Positions 35,844 through 46,156 of a DNA stretch of 64,000 nucleotides are shown in pieces (positions within the stretch are counted from its first letter, which is position 1; each line of letters starts with the position of its first letter). Below the pieces are notes generated by a model that was given only the letters and a program-made list of their open reading frames with translations, was not told the origin of the DNA and ran no database searches. Both the position numbers and the translations under genes were made by a program. The stretch is taken from the NCBI GenBank assembly GCA_022571215.1, contig JACZYG010000005.1, forward strand, positions 1 through 64,000, read 5' to 3'. This stretch comes from Fidelibacterota bacterium (GTDB lineage: Bacteria > Fidelibacterota > SORT01).

Positions 35844-35880
35844 ATTTAATATTTGATCGGTTTAAATCGACACTAAGTTT

Positions 35881-36873
35881 TTAAGGAACTTCCACTGTAT
35901 CGAATATACGTTCGATTATAGTTTCTGTCGTCACTTCTTCCGCTTCGGCTTCGTAGGTAAGGATGATTCGATGCCTCAAAACGTCCATCCCTATCGCTCT
36001 TATATCCTCGGGAGTCACATATCCCCGCTGCATGATAAACGCATGCGCTTTGGACGCTAAGCGAAGATATATTGAGGCTCTTGGAGAGGCTCCATAGGAG
36101 ATAAAACCTTTCAATTCTTTCAATCCAACGGATTCCGGGTCTCTCGTAGCGAATATCAGGTCAACGATATATCTCTCCACCTTCTCATCCATATAAACTT
36201 CATCCACTACCTTACGAGCGGAAAGAATCTCTTTTGCGCCGGCAACCGATTTTACTTCAGGTATAACACCCGTTGTTCCCATCCTCTGCATTATTTCCAA
36301 TTCTTCAGCCTTATCAGGATAACCAACGATGACCTTTAGCATAAACCTGTCTACCTGCGCCTCGGGTAACGGATAAGTTCCTTCCTGTTCTATCGGATTT
36401 TGTGTTGCGAGAACTAAAAATGGTTTGTCGAGAGGGAAAGTATTAGAACCAATGGTCACCTGTCTCTCCTGCATAGCCTCCAACAATGCGCTTTGTACCT
36501 TAGCGGGTGATCTGTTGATTTCATCAGCGAGAATGAGATTTGAAAATATAGGACCCTTCCTCGTTGTAAATTCACCCTCTTTCTGATTGTAGATCAAAGT
36601 GCCCAAAAGATCGGCGGGAAGCAGATCGGGAGTGAACTGTATTCTTTGGAAATCGATATTTAGTATCTTCGCTAATGTACTGACGGTTAGAGTCTTGGCT
36701 AACCCGGGAACACCTTCAATGAGGATATGACCGTCAGCCAATATGCCTATCAGAAGTCGCCTGACAAGCGGTTTTTGACCCACAATGACCTTGTCCATCT
36801 CCTTGATTATCTTGACAATAAATTGACTTTCAGACTCTATTTTTGCTTGCAAAACATCAAGGTCAACTGCCAT
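35881..36873 (-). CDS. MoxR-family AAA+ ATPase
   Basis: 330 residues. Walker A GVPGLAKT, Walker B LADEINRSPAKVQSALLEAMQE, sensor 1 LATQNPIEQEGTYPLPEAQVDRF, and a C-terminal lid ending in EEVTTETIIERI. MoxR proteins act as chaperones for metal or complex assembly, usually with DUF58 and vWA proteins. GGAGG precedes the ATG. First gene of the seven-gene run ending at DUF4340. Confidence 0.94.
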   Translation of the reverse strand: MAVDLDVLQAKIESESQFIVKIIKEMDKVIVGQKPLVRRLLIGILADGHILIEGVPGLAKTLTVSTLAKILNIDFQRIQFTPDLLPADLLGTLIYNQKEGEFTTRKGPIFSNLILADEINRSPAKVQSALLEAMQERQVTIGSNTFPLDKPFLVLATQNPIEQEGTYPLPEAQVDRFMLKVIVGYPDKAEELEIMQRMGTTGVIPEVKSVAGAKEILSARKVVDEVYMDEKVERYIVDLIFATRDPESVGLKELKGFISYGASPRASIYLRLASKAHAFIMQRGYVTPEDIRAIGMDVLRHRIILTYEAEAEEVTTETIIERIFDTVEVP

Positions 36874-36908
36874 TAACTACCTCCGTATATACATCCTTGA
36901 CTCTGATC

Positions 36909-37415
36909 TTAAATATCATCCGGATTTGTAATTCCTTTTAATTCGCTTATCTCATCCAGATTTTTTCCGAGATATTCTAATTCGAACGCCACGGCTTGTG
37001 ATAGGCTGTTATCTTTATATTTTTCCTGAAATTCAAGATACGCCGCGCGCGCTTTATCGTATTCCTTGACATAATTAGCGTATATGTAACCGATCATAAA
37101 TTGTGCCTTGGATGCCAACGGCAAATCGGGATTTTCAAGAATAACGCGCCTGTATTCTACGACCGCATTTTCATATTCTTTTTTAACATTCGCGTAACCG
37201 TCCGCCAACATGAATCTGCCTTCCGCCGCGTTTTCATCATCAGGATAATTATCAAGAAACTTTTTAAGTGTTAATATTGCCTCGTCTTGTTTATCCTGAC
37301 CTTGCAGCGTCCTGACTTTCGTCCAGAGTTCGTCGGCGGTTTCTGTAGTCCCGCACGACACAAAAAAAACCACTGCTATCGTTAATAAAACAGCTATTGA
37401 GTGAAACGACTTCAT
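36909..37415 (-). CDS. TPR lipoprotein
   Basis: About 168 residues. Lipoprotein signal with lipobox FVSC, then BamD/YbgF-like TPRs (DEAILTLKKFLDNYPDDENAAEGRFMLADGYANV; YENAVVEYRRVILENPDLPLASKAQFMIGYIYAN). AGGAGG abuts an upstream ATG (37424) and is nine bases before ATG 37415, so I take the latter. It may be an outer-membrane-associated scaffold; the partner is unknown. The 183-base gap to clpB downstream... upstream on this strand holds A-rich sequence and no gene. Confidence 0.8.
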   Translation of the reverse strand: MKSFHSIAVLLTIAVVFFVSCGTTETADELWTKVRTLQGQDKQDEAILTLKKFLDNYPDDENAAEGRFMLADGYANVKKEYENAVVEYRRVILENPDLPLASKAQFMIGYIYANYVKEYDKARAAYLEFQEKYKDNSLSQAVAFELEYLGKNLDEISELKGITNPDDI

Positions 37416-37598
37416 AACCTTCATCCTCCTTAATTACAATAAAGTATTTTCTCGTTTAACCATCGAAAGCCATTTCATTATATTGTGACGTTTAAAAACT
37501 CTCTTTGGCGTGGAAAATTTATAATCTTTTAAAAAAAAAGCAAGCGCTCTTCTGAATAATATAATATTTTCTATAATCTATTATCTAATATGGTCAAT

Positions 37599-40208
37599 CT
37601 AATTAATCAGAAGCTCAAGACCTGAACCGTTGACTCGCACCCCAAGTCTATCTCCCTCTTTCGCCTCACCGCTCAGCATCAGATTGGCAATCTTATCGGT
37701 TATCTCCTTTTGTAGCAACCGTTTCAATGGACGAACGCCGTAAGCCGGGTCATATCCTTTCTCTGCCAACAGCTCAACCGCATCATCGCTGAGTTCTAAT
37801 TTCATTCCTCTTTCATCTACCCTATCTATCAATATTTTTAATTGGAGATTCACGATCTCTTTCACGTTCTCAAGCGTTAACGGATGAAAAACTATAATAT
37901 CATCTATCCTGTTTAAAAATTCCGGTCTGAAGCTTGACTGCAGCATCTTGTTTATTTCGCTTTTTATCTCTTCATAGATTTCCGCTTCGTTATCCGGATT
38001 GATATTCTTCGATTTTTCCACGACTACCGATGACCCCAAGTTTGAGGTCATAATGATTATCGTATTCTTGAAATTTACCAATCGCCCCTGACCGTCTGTC
38101 ATTCTCCCGTCGTCCAAGACCTGGAGGAGGACGTTAAAAATATCGTGATGGGCTTTTTCTATCTCGTCAAGCAATATCACGGAGTAAGGTTTCCTACGCA
38201 CGGCTTCGGTTAGCTGTCCCCCTTCCTCATAACCCACGTATCCGGGTGGAGCGCCGATAAGGCGTGACACGGAATGTTTTTCCATATATTCCGACATATC
38301 GATTCTGACAATCGCGTTTTCATCATCAAAAAGAAATTCAGCCAATCCTTTCGCGAGTTCAGTCTTGCCTACTCCGGTCGAACCGATGAAAATAAACGAA
38401 CCTAACGGTCGCGATTCGTCCTGTAGTCCGGCACGGGAGCGTTTCACAGCATCGGACACCGCCTTTATCGCCTCTTCCTGACCGATAACACGCTCTTTAA
38501 GCCTATCCTCCATATGTAGAAGTTTATCCCGCTCGCCTTCAACCATACGCGTAACAGGGATATTTGTCCACTGAGCGACGATTCCGGCAATATCGGTCTC
38601 ATCGATCTCTTCTTTAAGCAGTCTTTTTCCTTTTTGGAGTTTTTTGAGGTTTACCTTCAGTTTCTCTTCCGTCAGTTTAAGCTCGACTAATTTACCGTGT
38701 TTAAGCTCTGCCGCTTTTTCATAATCGCTTATACGTTCCGCTTCTGTATATGCGGCTCGTGTCTTCTCTATTTCCTCCTTGACCTCCCTTAATCTTCCTA
38801 TCGCCACTTTTTCCGCTGTCCATTGACCTCTTAATTCTTCAGCCTCTTTGACAATCTTTTTCAATTGACTTTCTATTTCTTTCAACCTCTCTTCAGAATC
38901 TTCCTCTTTCGAGATTGCCGCTTTTTCAATCTCCAACTGCTTGACCTTACGCTCTAATTCATCAAGCTCGACAGGCATGCTGTCAATATCAATTCGTATC
39001 TTACTTGCTGCTTCGTCTATTAAGTCAATAGCCTTGTCGGGCAGGAAACGGTCGGGTATATACCTGTGAGACAGTTTTACCGCTGCGACGAGAGCAGAAT
39101 CTTTTATTTTAATACCATGATGTATTTCATATCGTTCTCTCAATCCCCGCATGATGCTTATTGCATCTTCGATGGAAGGTTCTTTTATATAGTTTGGTTG
39201 GAATCTCCGTTCAAGAGCGGCATCTTTCTCGATATACTTCCGATACTCGTCTACTGTGGTCGCTCCTATGACTTTCAATTCACCCCTCGCAAGCGATGGC
39301 TTTAGTATGTTACTCGCATCCACAGATCCTTCGGCTGCGCCTGCGCCTACCACTGTATGAAGTTCGTCTATAAAGAGAATTACTTCGCCATTGGAATCTT
39401 CCACCTCCTTTATCACGGCTTTAAGCCTTTCTTCAAACTCACCTCGAAACTTTGCGCCGGCGAGAAGACTGCCCATATCCAAAGCGACTATACGCTTATC
39501 TTTCAATCCATCCGGCACATCGCCCTTGACGATACGATAAGCTAAACCTTCTACAATTGCCGTCTTACCGACCCCCGGGTCTCCGATAAGGACAGGATTA
39601 TTTTTTGAACGCCGCGATAATACCTGCATAATCCTGCGTATTTCATCCTCACGACCTATCACCGGATCAAGCTTATTTAGACGCGCAAGTTCATTCAGGT
39701 CGCTTCCATAGCGTTCCAAAGCCTGATATTTGTCTTCAGGGTTTTGGTCGGTCACTCTCTGGCTTCCTCTGATATCCTTCAAGACATTTAATATAGATTC
39801 CTTAGTTATTCCGAGACTGTTCAATTCCGGTTTCACATCGCTTGAATTTGATTCAGCCATTGCAATGATCAGATGTTCGTTGCTGATATACTCGTCCTTA
39901 AGGGCTTTCGATTCTTTGAACGCTGAATTTATTATTCCATCAAGCTCTTTTGATAGCTGCGGCTCACCTATACCGCCACCGGTAGCCTTTGGCAACTTGG
40001 ATAATACGCCTTCAATCAGTTCATTCAGTTCCTGAACGGGAATACCCAATTTACTGATGATGGCGACCGAAGTATTTTTCTCATCCGTAATCATTGCCTT
40101 GAGCAAATGTCCGCTCTTGAGTTCGGGGTTTAGACTTTCCGCCGCGATTTCCTGAGCCCGCCTGATTGATTCCTGAGCTCTTATGGTAAATTTATCGAAG
40201 GATATCAT
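37599..40208 (-). CDS. clpB: Protein disaggregase ClpB
   Basis: 869 residues. The N domain has two repeats (to about 145). AAA-1 has Walker A GDPGVGKT and Walker [10 protein letters not shown]. The coiled-coil middle domain (about 400-525) marks ClpB rather than ClpA/C. AAA-2 has GSTGVGKT and [11 protein letters not shown]. It rescues aggregated proteins with DnaK, which is encoded a few kilobases away. It starts 20 bases after the tamA stop with no clear Shine-Dalgarno sequence. I found no CIRCE element upstream. Confidence 0.96.
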   Translation of the reverse strand: MISFDKFTIRAQESIRRAQEIAAESLNPELKSGHLLKAMITDEKNTSVAIISKLGIPVQELNELIEGVLSKLPKATGGGIGEPQLSKELDGIINSAFKESKALKDEYISNEHLIIAMAESNSSDVKPELNSLGITKESILNVLKDIRGSQRVTDQNPEDKYQALERYGSDLNELARLNKLDPVIGREDEIRRIMQVLSRRSKNNPVLIGDPGVGKTAIVEGLAYRIVKGDVPDGLKDKRIVALDMGSLLAGAKFRGEFEERLKAVIKEVEDSNGEVILFIDELHTVVGAGAAEGSVDASNILKPSLARGELKVIGATTVDEYRKYIEKDAALERRFQPNYIKEPSIEDAISIMRGLRERYEIHHGIKIKDSALVAAVKLSHRYIPDRFLPDKAIDLIDEAASKIRIDIDSMPVELDELERKVKQLEIEKAAISKEEDSEERLKEIESQLKKIVKEAEELRGQWTAEKVAIGRLREVKEEIEKTRAAYTEAERISDYEKAAELKHGKLVELKLTEEKLKVNLKKLQKGKRLLKEEIDETDIAGIVAQWTNIPVTRMVEGERDKLLHMEDRLKERVIGQEEAIKAVSDAVKRSRAGLQDESRPLGSFIFIGSTGVGKTELAKGLAEFLFDDENAIVRIDMSEYMEKHSVSRLIGAPPGYVGYEEGGQLTEAVRRKPYSVILLDEIEKAHHDIFNVLLQVLDDGRMTDGQGRLVNFKNTIIIMTSNLGSSVVVEKSKNINPDNEAEIYEEIKSEINKMLQSSFRPEFLNRIDDIIVFHPLTLENVKEIVNLQLKILIDRVDERGMKLELSDDAVELLAEKGYDPAYGVRPLKRLLQKEITDKIANLMLSGEAKEGDRLGVRVNGSGLELLIN

Positions 40209-40227
40209 TATATTTTACTCATCGATA

Positions 40228-42114
40228 TTAAAATGCGAAAAGGAAACCGAAATGGAATCTGCCGCGGGAGAATTTATCACTCTCCGAGGGATTTAATTTA
40301 TAGCCGTAATCGAGCCTTGCGGGACCCATAGGAGTCATAAAGTAAAGACCGGCGCCACCAGAATATCTCATCCTTGCCGGTGAAAGTTCTCTGATCTCTC
40401 GCCATAAATTTCCGCCATCCAAGAACACTTCCCCTCCAAACCGCCAGAATATAGGAAATCTTAGCTCGACATTTGTGGAGAGTTTATATATTTGGGAAAC
40501 GGCTACGTCTCTGCTAATCTTGAAATCTCTTAATTTTTGATCATTATATCCTCTCACGGACGTACCGCCGCCAAGGAAGAACCAATCAAAAAATGGAATT
40601 TCTTCCGTATCTCCGAACGACTTGATAAATCCGCTTGTTATTCGTGTCGAGAGTGTCCATGACCTATTAAAAAGGAATGGCTGGTACCTGCTCCAGGACA
40701 GTTCGGCTCTGTACAGATTGCTGTTTCCACCTAAAATTCCGCCGGCATATTTAAAATCAAGAGAGAGGAGCGAACCGTTCGTCGGAAAGAATATGTTATT
40801 GCGCTTATCGTTTATAATAAGCAGATCAATTGATCGTTGCCTGCTCTCAAATAATTTAAGAGAATCGGCGACCAGACTATCAATACTTGAGGAAACTCGT
40901 GTGATTGTGATCCCCTGAGATAATCTGGTAGAGAACTCTTCACTGTATTTTTTATATACGGCTATATCACCTCCGAATCTTGTCAAAGGAATATCCGGGT
41001 CCTTTAACTGCTCGCGTTCAATATATGTCCTGAAGGTCGTCGGAGCTCTTTGACCGAATATCCATGGTTCCGTATAGCTTACCTCAATACCCGTTTCTCC
41101 ACTCTTAATATTACTGATACCCGCAGATATATTTCCCTTAAATCTAAGAAGACGTCCGGTAGAAAACAGATTTCTGTTGTACCATTCTGCGACTACGTTA
41201 AAGTCAGTTGTAGTTGTGGTTGAGTTGGCAATTTTTCTTTGCTTAAACCCGATTTCACCACCGATCTGTTTCATGCGGCGTTCCCGCACGCTAACAATGA
41301 GATTCAGCCTTCTGTTAACCGTATCTGTTCTTACTGCATTGATTATTACGTTAGAGAAGAGTCCCGTTTCAAATAACCGCTTCTGACTCTCTTCTATCTT
41401 TCTGATATTATATTTTTCACCCGGTTTGAATGACAATTCACGCCTGACAAGATTTGGTATCACTTTACTCGTTCCCTGTACTATAATACTGTCTATAAAG
41501 ACTGTATCATTTTCCTTTACATCTATTACTACCGTAACCTCTTCGTCGCCGACGAGATTGTTCTGTAATTGCGCAAAGGGTTTTCCTCTATTTTGGTAAG
41601 CCGTTCTCACAGCAGCTAAGTCTTTTCTTAACAGATAGGGATTTAACGGATCGCCTAATTTGGATTTAAACATTCTAAGGATTTCCGTATCAGCTAGGAG
41701 ATCATTGCCCCTTATATTTATCTCTTTGATTATTACCCGCTTACCCTCCGAAACGGTCAAATGAATAATAATTTCCTTTTTATTCACTATCTCAAATGAG
41801 TCCCGAACAGCCGCGTAGATGTATCCTTTACTCTCATAGTATTTGCGAACAGCTGTGCGGTCAAGTTTCAGGATTCTCGGATTAAAATTGGAGCCACCTC
41901 TGAAAAAAGATGGAAAACCGGGTTCTTTCAGATTCATTTGATCTTTGATCTTCCCGGTAGATATATTTTCATTACCGTAAATCTTGATCTCTTTGACCTT
42001 AAGAAGAGTTTGCGCGCTTAAATTTCCAAAAATGCCGAATAAAATCATCAGAACGGCAAGATTTTTGTAGAATCTTCCGAAGCTAAAAGGATGATATTTA
42101 ATTAAAATACTTAT
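40228..42114 (-). CDS. tamA: TamA/BamA-like outer-membrane protein, apparent ATA start
   Basis: 628 residues from 42114: signal peptide, POTRA domains at about 35-280 (KVKEIKIYGNENISTGKIKDQM; GKRVIIKEINIRGNDLLADTEILRMF), then a 16-strand Omp85 barrel ending in RFHFGFLFAF with terminal Phe. It inserts outer-membrane proteins with TamB, the gene just upstream. The first ATG (42048) leaves only MILFGIFGNLSAQ, a signal peptide with no positive n-region and no ribosome site. ATA at 42114 has AGGAG six bases upstream and gives a full signal (basic YHPFSFGRFYK, then NLAVLMILFGIFGNLSAQ). A lone BamA is the alternative; the TamB neighbour favours TamA. Confidence 0.85.
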   Translation of the reverse strand: MSILIKYHPFSFGRFYKNLAVLMILFGIFGNLSAQTLLKVKEIKIYGNENISTGKIKDQMNLKEPGFPSFFRGGSNFNPRILKLDRTAVRKYYESKGYIYAAVRDSFEIVNKKEIIIHLTVSEGKRVIIKEINIRGNDLLADTEILRMFKSKLGDPLNPYLLRKDLAAVRTAYQNRGKPFAQLQNNLVGDEEVTVVIDVKENDTVFIDSIIVQGTSKVIPNLVRRELSFKPGEKYNIRKIEESQKRLFETGLFSNVIINAVRTDTVNRRLNLIVSVRERRMKQIGGEIGFKQRKIANSTTTTTDFNVVAEWYNRNLFSTGRLLRFKGNISAGISNIKSGETGIEVSYTEPWIFGQRAPTTFRTYIEREQLKDPDIPLTRFGGDIAVYKKYSEEFSTRLSQGITITRVSSSIDSLVADSLKLFESRQRSIDLLIINDKRNNIFFPTNGSLLSLDFKYAGGILGGNSNLYRAELSWSRYQPFLFNRSWTLSTRITSGFIKSFGDTEEIPFFDWFFLGGGTSVRGYNDQKLRDFKISRDVAVSQIYKLSTNVELRFPIFWRFGGEVFLDGGNLWREIRELSPARMRYSGGAGLYFMTPMGPARLDYGYKLNPSESDKFSRGRFHFGFLFAF

Positions 42115-42125
42115 GAGTAGCTCCT
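42112..42125 (-). promoter_or_regulatory. tamA: Ribosome-binding site and ATA start of tamA
   Basis: AGGAG (42125-42121), six bases, ATA (42114-42112). It lies just beyond the tamB stop (42127), as expected for coupling. Confidence 0.5.
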
Positions 42126-42126
42126 G

Positions 42127-45100
42127 TCAATATTGCAACCGTAATTTATAGTTTACGTATAACAAACCTTCGTTATCTACGTTTCCGGCAAGTGAACTAT
42201 TTTGATTTATTTTATATTCCACCCCAACTTTTTGGGAATCTGCTAACCGCTTTAGCCCTGTTTGATATGTAACATAGAAACTTCTTGAGATCTGTCTTCC
42301 AAGCAACAGATCCGCATTTTGTATATCCTGGAGAGCCCCTGATTCTGTTTGAAGATCGAATATGTCCAGCCCTGCCAATTCACTGCCTAAATCTTCTAAA
42401 TTCTTCTCAAGATAACTTTCAGCCATGAGTTGAACTCCGACAGTGATTTCGTTAGCCGTTAATGCCCCGGTCTGTTTAAAGTTTATCAAAGCAAGTATAT
42501 CACTCTCACTGTAATAACCTCGAGTATCCGAAAAAATGAATGTGGGTTTTTCCAATGTACCACCCATCTCAACTAAAATATTAACCGCATCATCCCCGGA
42601 ACCTATTGTAGTAGTCGCCAGTATATCAAACCTGGGATTGAACTCATATGGACTGAACTCAATATCCGCTCTTTCGATGGTGAACGTATCGTTGATATAA
42701 AAATATTTCCCTTTGATTGATGAAATGCTGCCTGAAAAATTATATTCCTCCTGAGGAATTTTAATGATCCATAGGTTGCCGCTAAATTCTATGTTTGCTT
42801 GACTGTTTTTCAAGTAGAACTTATCCGCCCACTCTACGTGAATATTATAGTCAAGATACGGAATCGTCTCAACTATTATTTCCTCTTCGAGCTCCTCGAC
42901 AAACTCCGATCTTATAGTAACAAAATCAGGAGAAAGTTCGCCCTTGATAAAAATGGTATCTTGCCCGGTAATTTTAAGGTCCACATCCGTTACAGATTCC
43001 AATTCCCCCAAGATACTCAATATGTACAACTGCTCTCCCTTTAACGTCAAATTAAATACGGGTCTGAAGAAGGAAGTGATATCTATATCACCCGACATGG
43101 TGAAATGCCGTGGATTTTCATTTTTGTCTTTTGCAAAAATATCGCCTAAACCGGAAAATTTATCTATTACCTTATCGAGTAATCCCTTCTTCTTTCCACC
43201 TTTCATCATCCCCGTCAAAGAGTTGATTCTTACCTTATTCTTGATAATAATAAACTCTCCCTCGATGTCAGTAGCAGAGTTTTGCAGCAAATTGCTGTCT
43301 ACCCGACCATTTTTCACCTTTATCCAACCATCTCGTATCGGATTATGAAAATTTCCCGAGAGATTCATTTTTAAATCAAAATCACCTTGTATATCATCAA
43401 TATCGCTAAAATATACGGAGAAATATTGAAGATCTTTGCTCTTTCCCCTCACATTCAAAAACATCTCCCGGTCAAGCTTCCTTCCTTGTGTTTTCCAAAG
43501 AGCCAAATTGATCGGTAGCTGTCCCGAACCTGTATATTCACCTTTTCCCAGCGTTGCGGCGATGTTTTCAAATACAAGTAGTGTATCAGAATAACCGCCA
43601 CTCCCATGAATTCTATTGATTAGAATCTTATCATACCAACCATCAGTAATATCCAAATCGAATCTCACTTCCGGAGTGGAAAATGTCTTTGAAATACGCA
43701 CAGTTCCCGATGCGATTCCGCCTAAATCCTGTTTGAATGGATTGAATTTATTATAAGTGGCTAAATTTATGCTATTGAGTCTGACTAATAACTCAATCTT
43801 ATTGTCCTCTGTTAGAACACCCTCTTTCTTTTTGAGATTGCTAATTTTCAACTCCACTGATCCGTTAAGATCAATCCAGGAATTCTCTTTCACAATTATG
43901 TGCAGTTTGTCCACAATTAAAAGATCGTTTTCAAATAGCAGGTTAGTGGAAATTTCGTCAAATTTGTAGGTTCCATGGTATGCTTCATTTAATATAAGTA
44001 CTGCTTTTAATCTTGGAGCAGCTAGCGTACTTGACAGTACAAGAGAACCATTAACCTTTCCACCGAAAGATTTTTCATAGTCCAATAGATCAGAAATTGG
44101 TTTGAGATCTACGCTCTTTAAAATCAATGTACTCGCTAAACTATCCGATTGTTTATCCCATTCCATTGCCACATCTATGCTTCCACCCATTAGATTTAAT
44201 GCAACAGGCTTAATAGAAAAAACGTTGCCTTCCCTTGAACCTCTTACAACATCGTTGCTGCTTATTTTGTAATTTCTAAATTCACCTGTTAAGGAATCAA
44301 CCTCAAATTGACCGTCTTCATTGATCCAACCCACAAATTTCACATGATCTTTTCCGTTTTCCGCAATGAAATTTTGAATTGTTAATCTTCCGTCTTCTAA
44401 GCTGATAGAAAGATCAACAGATTCAATCTTTAACTTACCTACCTTTCCATTAACGAGATGGAAGTATCCGTTGCCTTGCTGACGGGAACTAATATTGTTC
44501 AAAACAAAAATTCCTTGTGCAGATTCAAAATTACCCCTGCTCCCGATGAGATCATTTATTTCGAAATTACCCGCTACATTGAGATCTCTTATATTGCCGC
44601 TCAAAGTTAGATTTGCGGACGTGTTGCCGTTGATTTCTCCCACCTTGAACAAAGAGGCAAATTCATTCAAATTCTTTGAGACAGCGCTAACTTGTGATTT
44701 CACTAAACCGTCAAAACCAAATATTCCGGTCGCGACCAAACTCGATTCCTTCATTTTCACCATGACAGAATCAACCACCAATTTTTGATCGTTAATATTG
44801 AAAACACCTAAAGCGCTCACTATTTGCAAATCTTTTATTTTGGAGGATGTTATTTCTATTTCTCCCTTCATATTCAACTTTTCTTTCGTGTAGCCTATGC
44901 CGTTAAATCGAATATCCCCGTTGATATCGGTACGAAATTCGCTGAAATCTAATTCATATAAATCGAGATTTCTCACTTTTATCGAAACGTCAAAATTGCC
45001 TTCTCTTGTAACGCTGCCATTTCCTTCAAGTGACGTACCTGCTATGTTCCCATCAAAATTGACCAATTCGAGGAGATCTCCGGTATAACTGCCTGAAAGA

Positions 45101-45987
45101 TTCAGTTCATTAAAATTCCTTCCGCCTGCCTCCCCAAATGCAGAGAAGTTGAAACCAAGGTCAGATAATGAGCCGCCGACATTGCCCACTATAGAGACTT
45201 TCCCTTCAAGTTGGGCATTCTGACCGAGAAATTTAAATATCTTGCCGAATGAATTGATATCAGCTGCCACATCAAAACCTACTTGAAGATTATCTGTCGT
45301 TTCCAACCAACCGGTAGCAAATATATCACAATCAAGCGCGGTAAATTGAAGTGAATCAAAGCTCCAACCGTTTTCAGTATGACTTATTTTACCGGAGAGA
45401 TTCTCCAAGTCTAAATCTCTTGAAGGATAATAAAATTCTCCCCTTCTCACTCCGATGGTCATATCTTTTCCGTCCAAAAGAAATGAACCATTGATATTCA
45501 AATTATTTACCAGATACCTAAAGTTACCCTCGACAATTTCTATGGTGCCGTCTTCTATGTTCAAAGATGATAACTCAAATATTCTATCTCTTTTTTTGGA
45601 ACTGTCGGGTTCGCTTTCACCGATTATTTTCTTATTTAGATTCAAATATATGTAAGGCTTAATCAGATTCAGCTCGTGCAACTCAAAATCTCCTATCAAA
45701 AGATTTTTAATACTATAGCTCAATTCTAAATTCTCAGAATAGATTTCAAATGATTTTGCCGAGTCTGAATAGCTCATTCCATTTATTGAAAAACCCTTTA
45801 ATAAATTCCCTGATATGCTTTCAATGAAAATTTGTGCGCCACTCTCAAAAACAAATTCTTCGTTCAATGTTGCTACAATCTGATTTTTATACAAATTTGG
45901 TTGAAATATAAAAAACAGTAATCCGATGAGTCCTACTAATAGAACTAAGCTTAACGATGTAAAAAACAGTTTAAGATGCTTTTTCAT
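42127..45987 (-). CDS. tamB: Translocation and assembly module protein TamB
   Basis: 1286 residues, the usual size. One N-terminal membrane helix (about 8-29), then a very long repetitive beta region (AsmA/TamB-like beta-taco), and the DUF490 C-terminal domain at about 970-1286 (FSGSISSIKGKYFYINDTFTIERADIEFSPYEFNPRFDI; GVEYKINQNSSLAGNVDNEGLLYVNYKLRLQY). It bridges inner and outer membrane and works with TamA, whose gene follows. Such proteins may also move phospholipids to the outer membrane. Confidence 0.93.
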   Translation of the reverse strand: MKKHLKLFFTSLSLVLLVGLIGLLFFIFQPNLYKNQIVATLNEEFVFESGAQIFIESISGNLLKGFSINGMSYSDSAKSFEIYSENLELSYSIKNLLIGDFELHELNLIKPYIYLNLNKKIIGESEPDSSKKRDRIFELSSLNIEDGTIEIVEGNFRYLVNNLNINGSFLLDGKDMTIGVRRGEFYYPSRDLDLENLSGKISHTENGWSFDSLQFTALDCDIFATGWLETTDNLQVGFDVAADINSFGKIFKFLGQNAQLEGKVSIVGNVGGSLSDLGFNFSAFGEAGGRNFNELNLSGSYTGDLLELVNFDGNIAGTSLEGNGSVTREGNFDVSIKVRNLDLYELDFSEFRTDINGDIRFNGIGYTKEKLNMKGEIEITSSKIKDLQIVSALGVFNINDQKLVVDSVMVKMKESSLVATGIFGFDGLVKSQVSAVSKNLNEFASLFKVGEINGNTSANLTLSGNIRDLNVAGNFEINDLIGSRGNFESAQGIFVLNNISSRQQGNGYFHLVNGKVGKLKIESVDLSISLEDGRLTIQNFIAENGKDHVKFVGWINEDGQFEVDSLTGEFRNYKISSNDVVRGSREGNVFSIKPVALNLMGGSIDVAMEWDKQSDSLASTLILKSVDLKPISDLLDYEKSFGGKVNGSLVLSSTLAAPRLKAVLILNEAYHGTYKFDEISTNLLFENDLLIVDKLHIIVKENSWIDLNGSVELKISNLKKKEGVLTEDNKIELLVRLNSINLATYNKFNPFKQDLGGIASGTVRISKTFSTPEVRFDLDITDGWYDKILINRIHGSGGYSDTLLVFENIAATLGKGEYTGSGQLPINLALWKTQGRKLDREMFLNVRGKSKDLQYFSVYFSDIDDIQGDFDLKMNLSGNFHNPIRDGWIKVKNGRVDSNLLQNSATDIEGEFIIIKNKVRINSLTGMMKGGKKKGLLDKVIDKFSGLGDIFAKDKNENPRHFTMSGDIDITSFFRPVFNLTLKGEQLYILSILGELESVTDVDLKITGQDTIFIKGELSPDFVTIRSEFVEELEEEIIVETIPYLDYNIHVEWADKFYLKNSQANIEFSGNLWIIKIPQEEYNFSGSISSIKGKYFYINDTFTIERADIEFSPYEFNPRFDILATTTIGSGDDAVNILVEMGGTLEKPTFIFSDTRGYYSESDILALINFKQTGALTANEITVGVQLMAESYLEKNLEDLGSELAGLDIFDLQTESGALQDIQNADLLLGRQISRSFYVTYQTGLKRLADSQKVGVEYKINQNSSLAGNVDNEGLLYVNYKLRLQY

Positions 45988-46092
45988 CTTTTATATAACG
46001 CAACTTCCCATTTTAAGTAAAATATCATATTTTTCTTATTGTAGCAAGCGTATAACACCTTTTACTTCAACTCCTCAATTGCATTAATTGCC

Positions 46093-46122
46093 AAAGGCGA
46101 GAGGAGACTGCCTCTCGCCTTT
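46093..46122 (-). terminator. Terminator after dnaK
   Basis: A perfect 12-bp stem AAAGGCGAGAGG / CCTCTCGCCTTT with a 6-base loop, 35 bases past the dnaK stop. The T-run is short on minus, longer on plus. Confidence 0.75.
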
Positions 46123-46156
46123 TAACTACTTTAAACACAAAAAGTTGCGAAAAATA

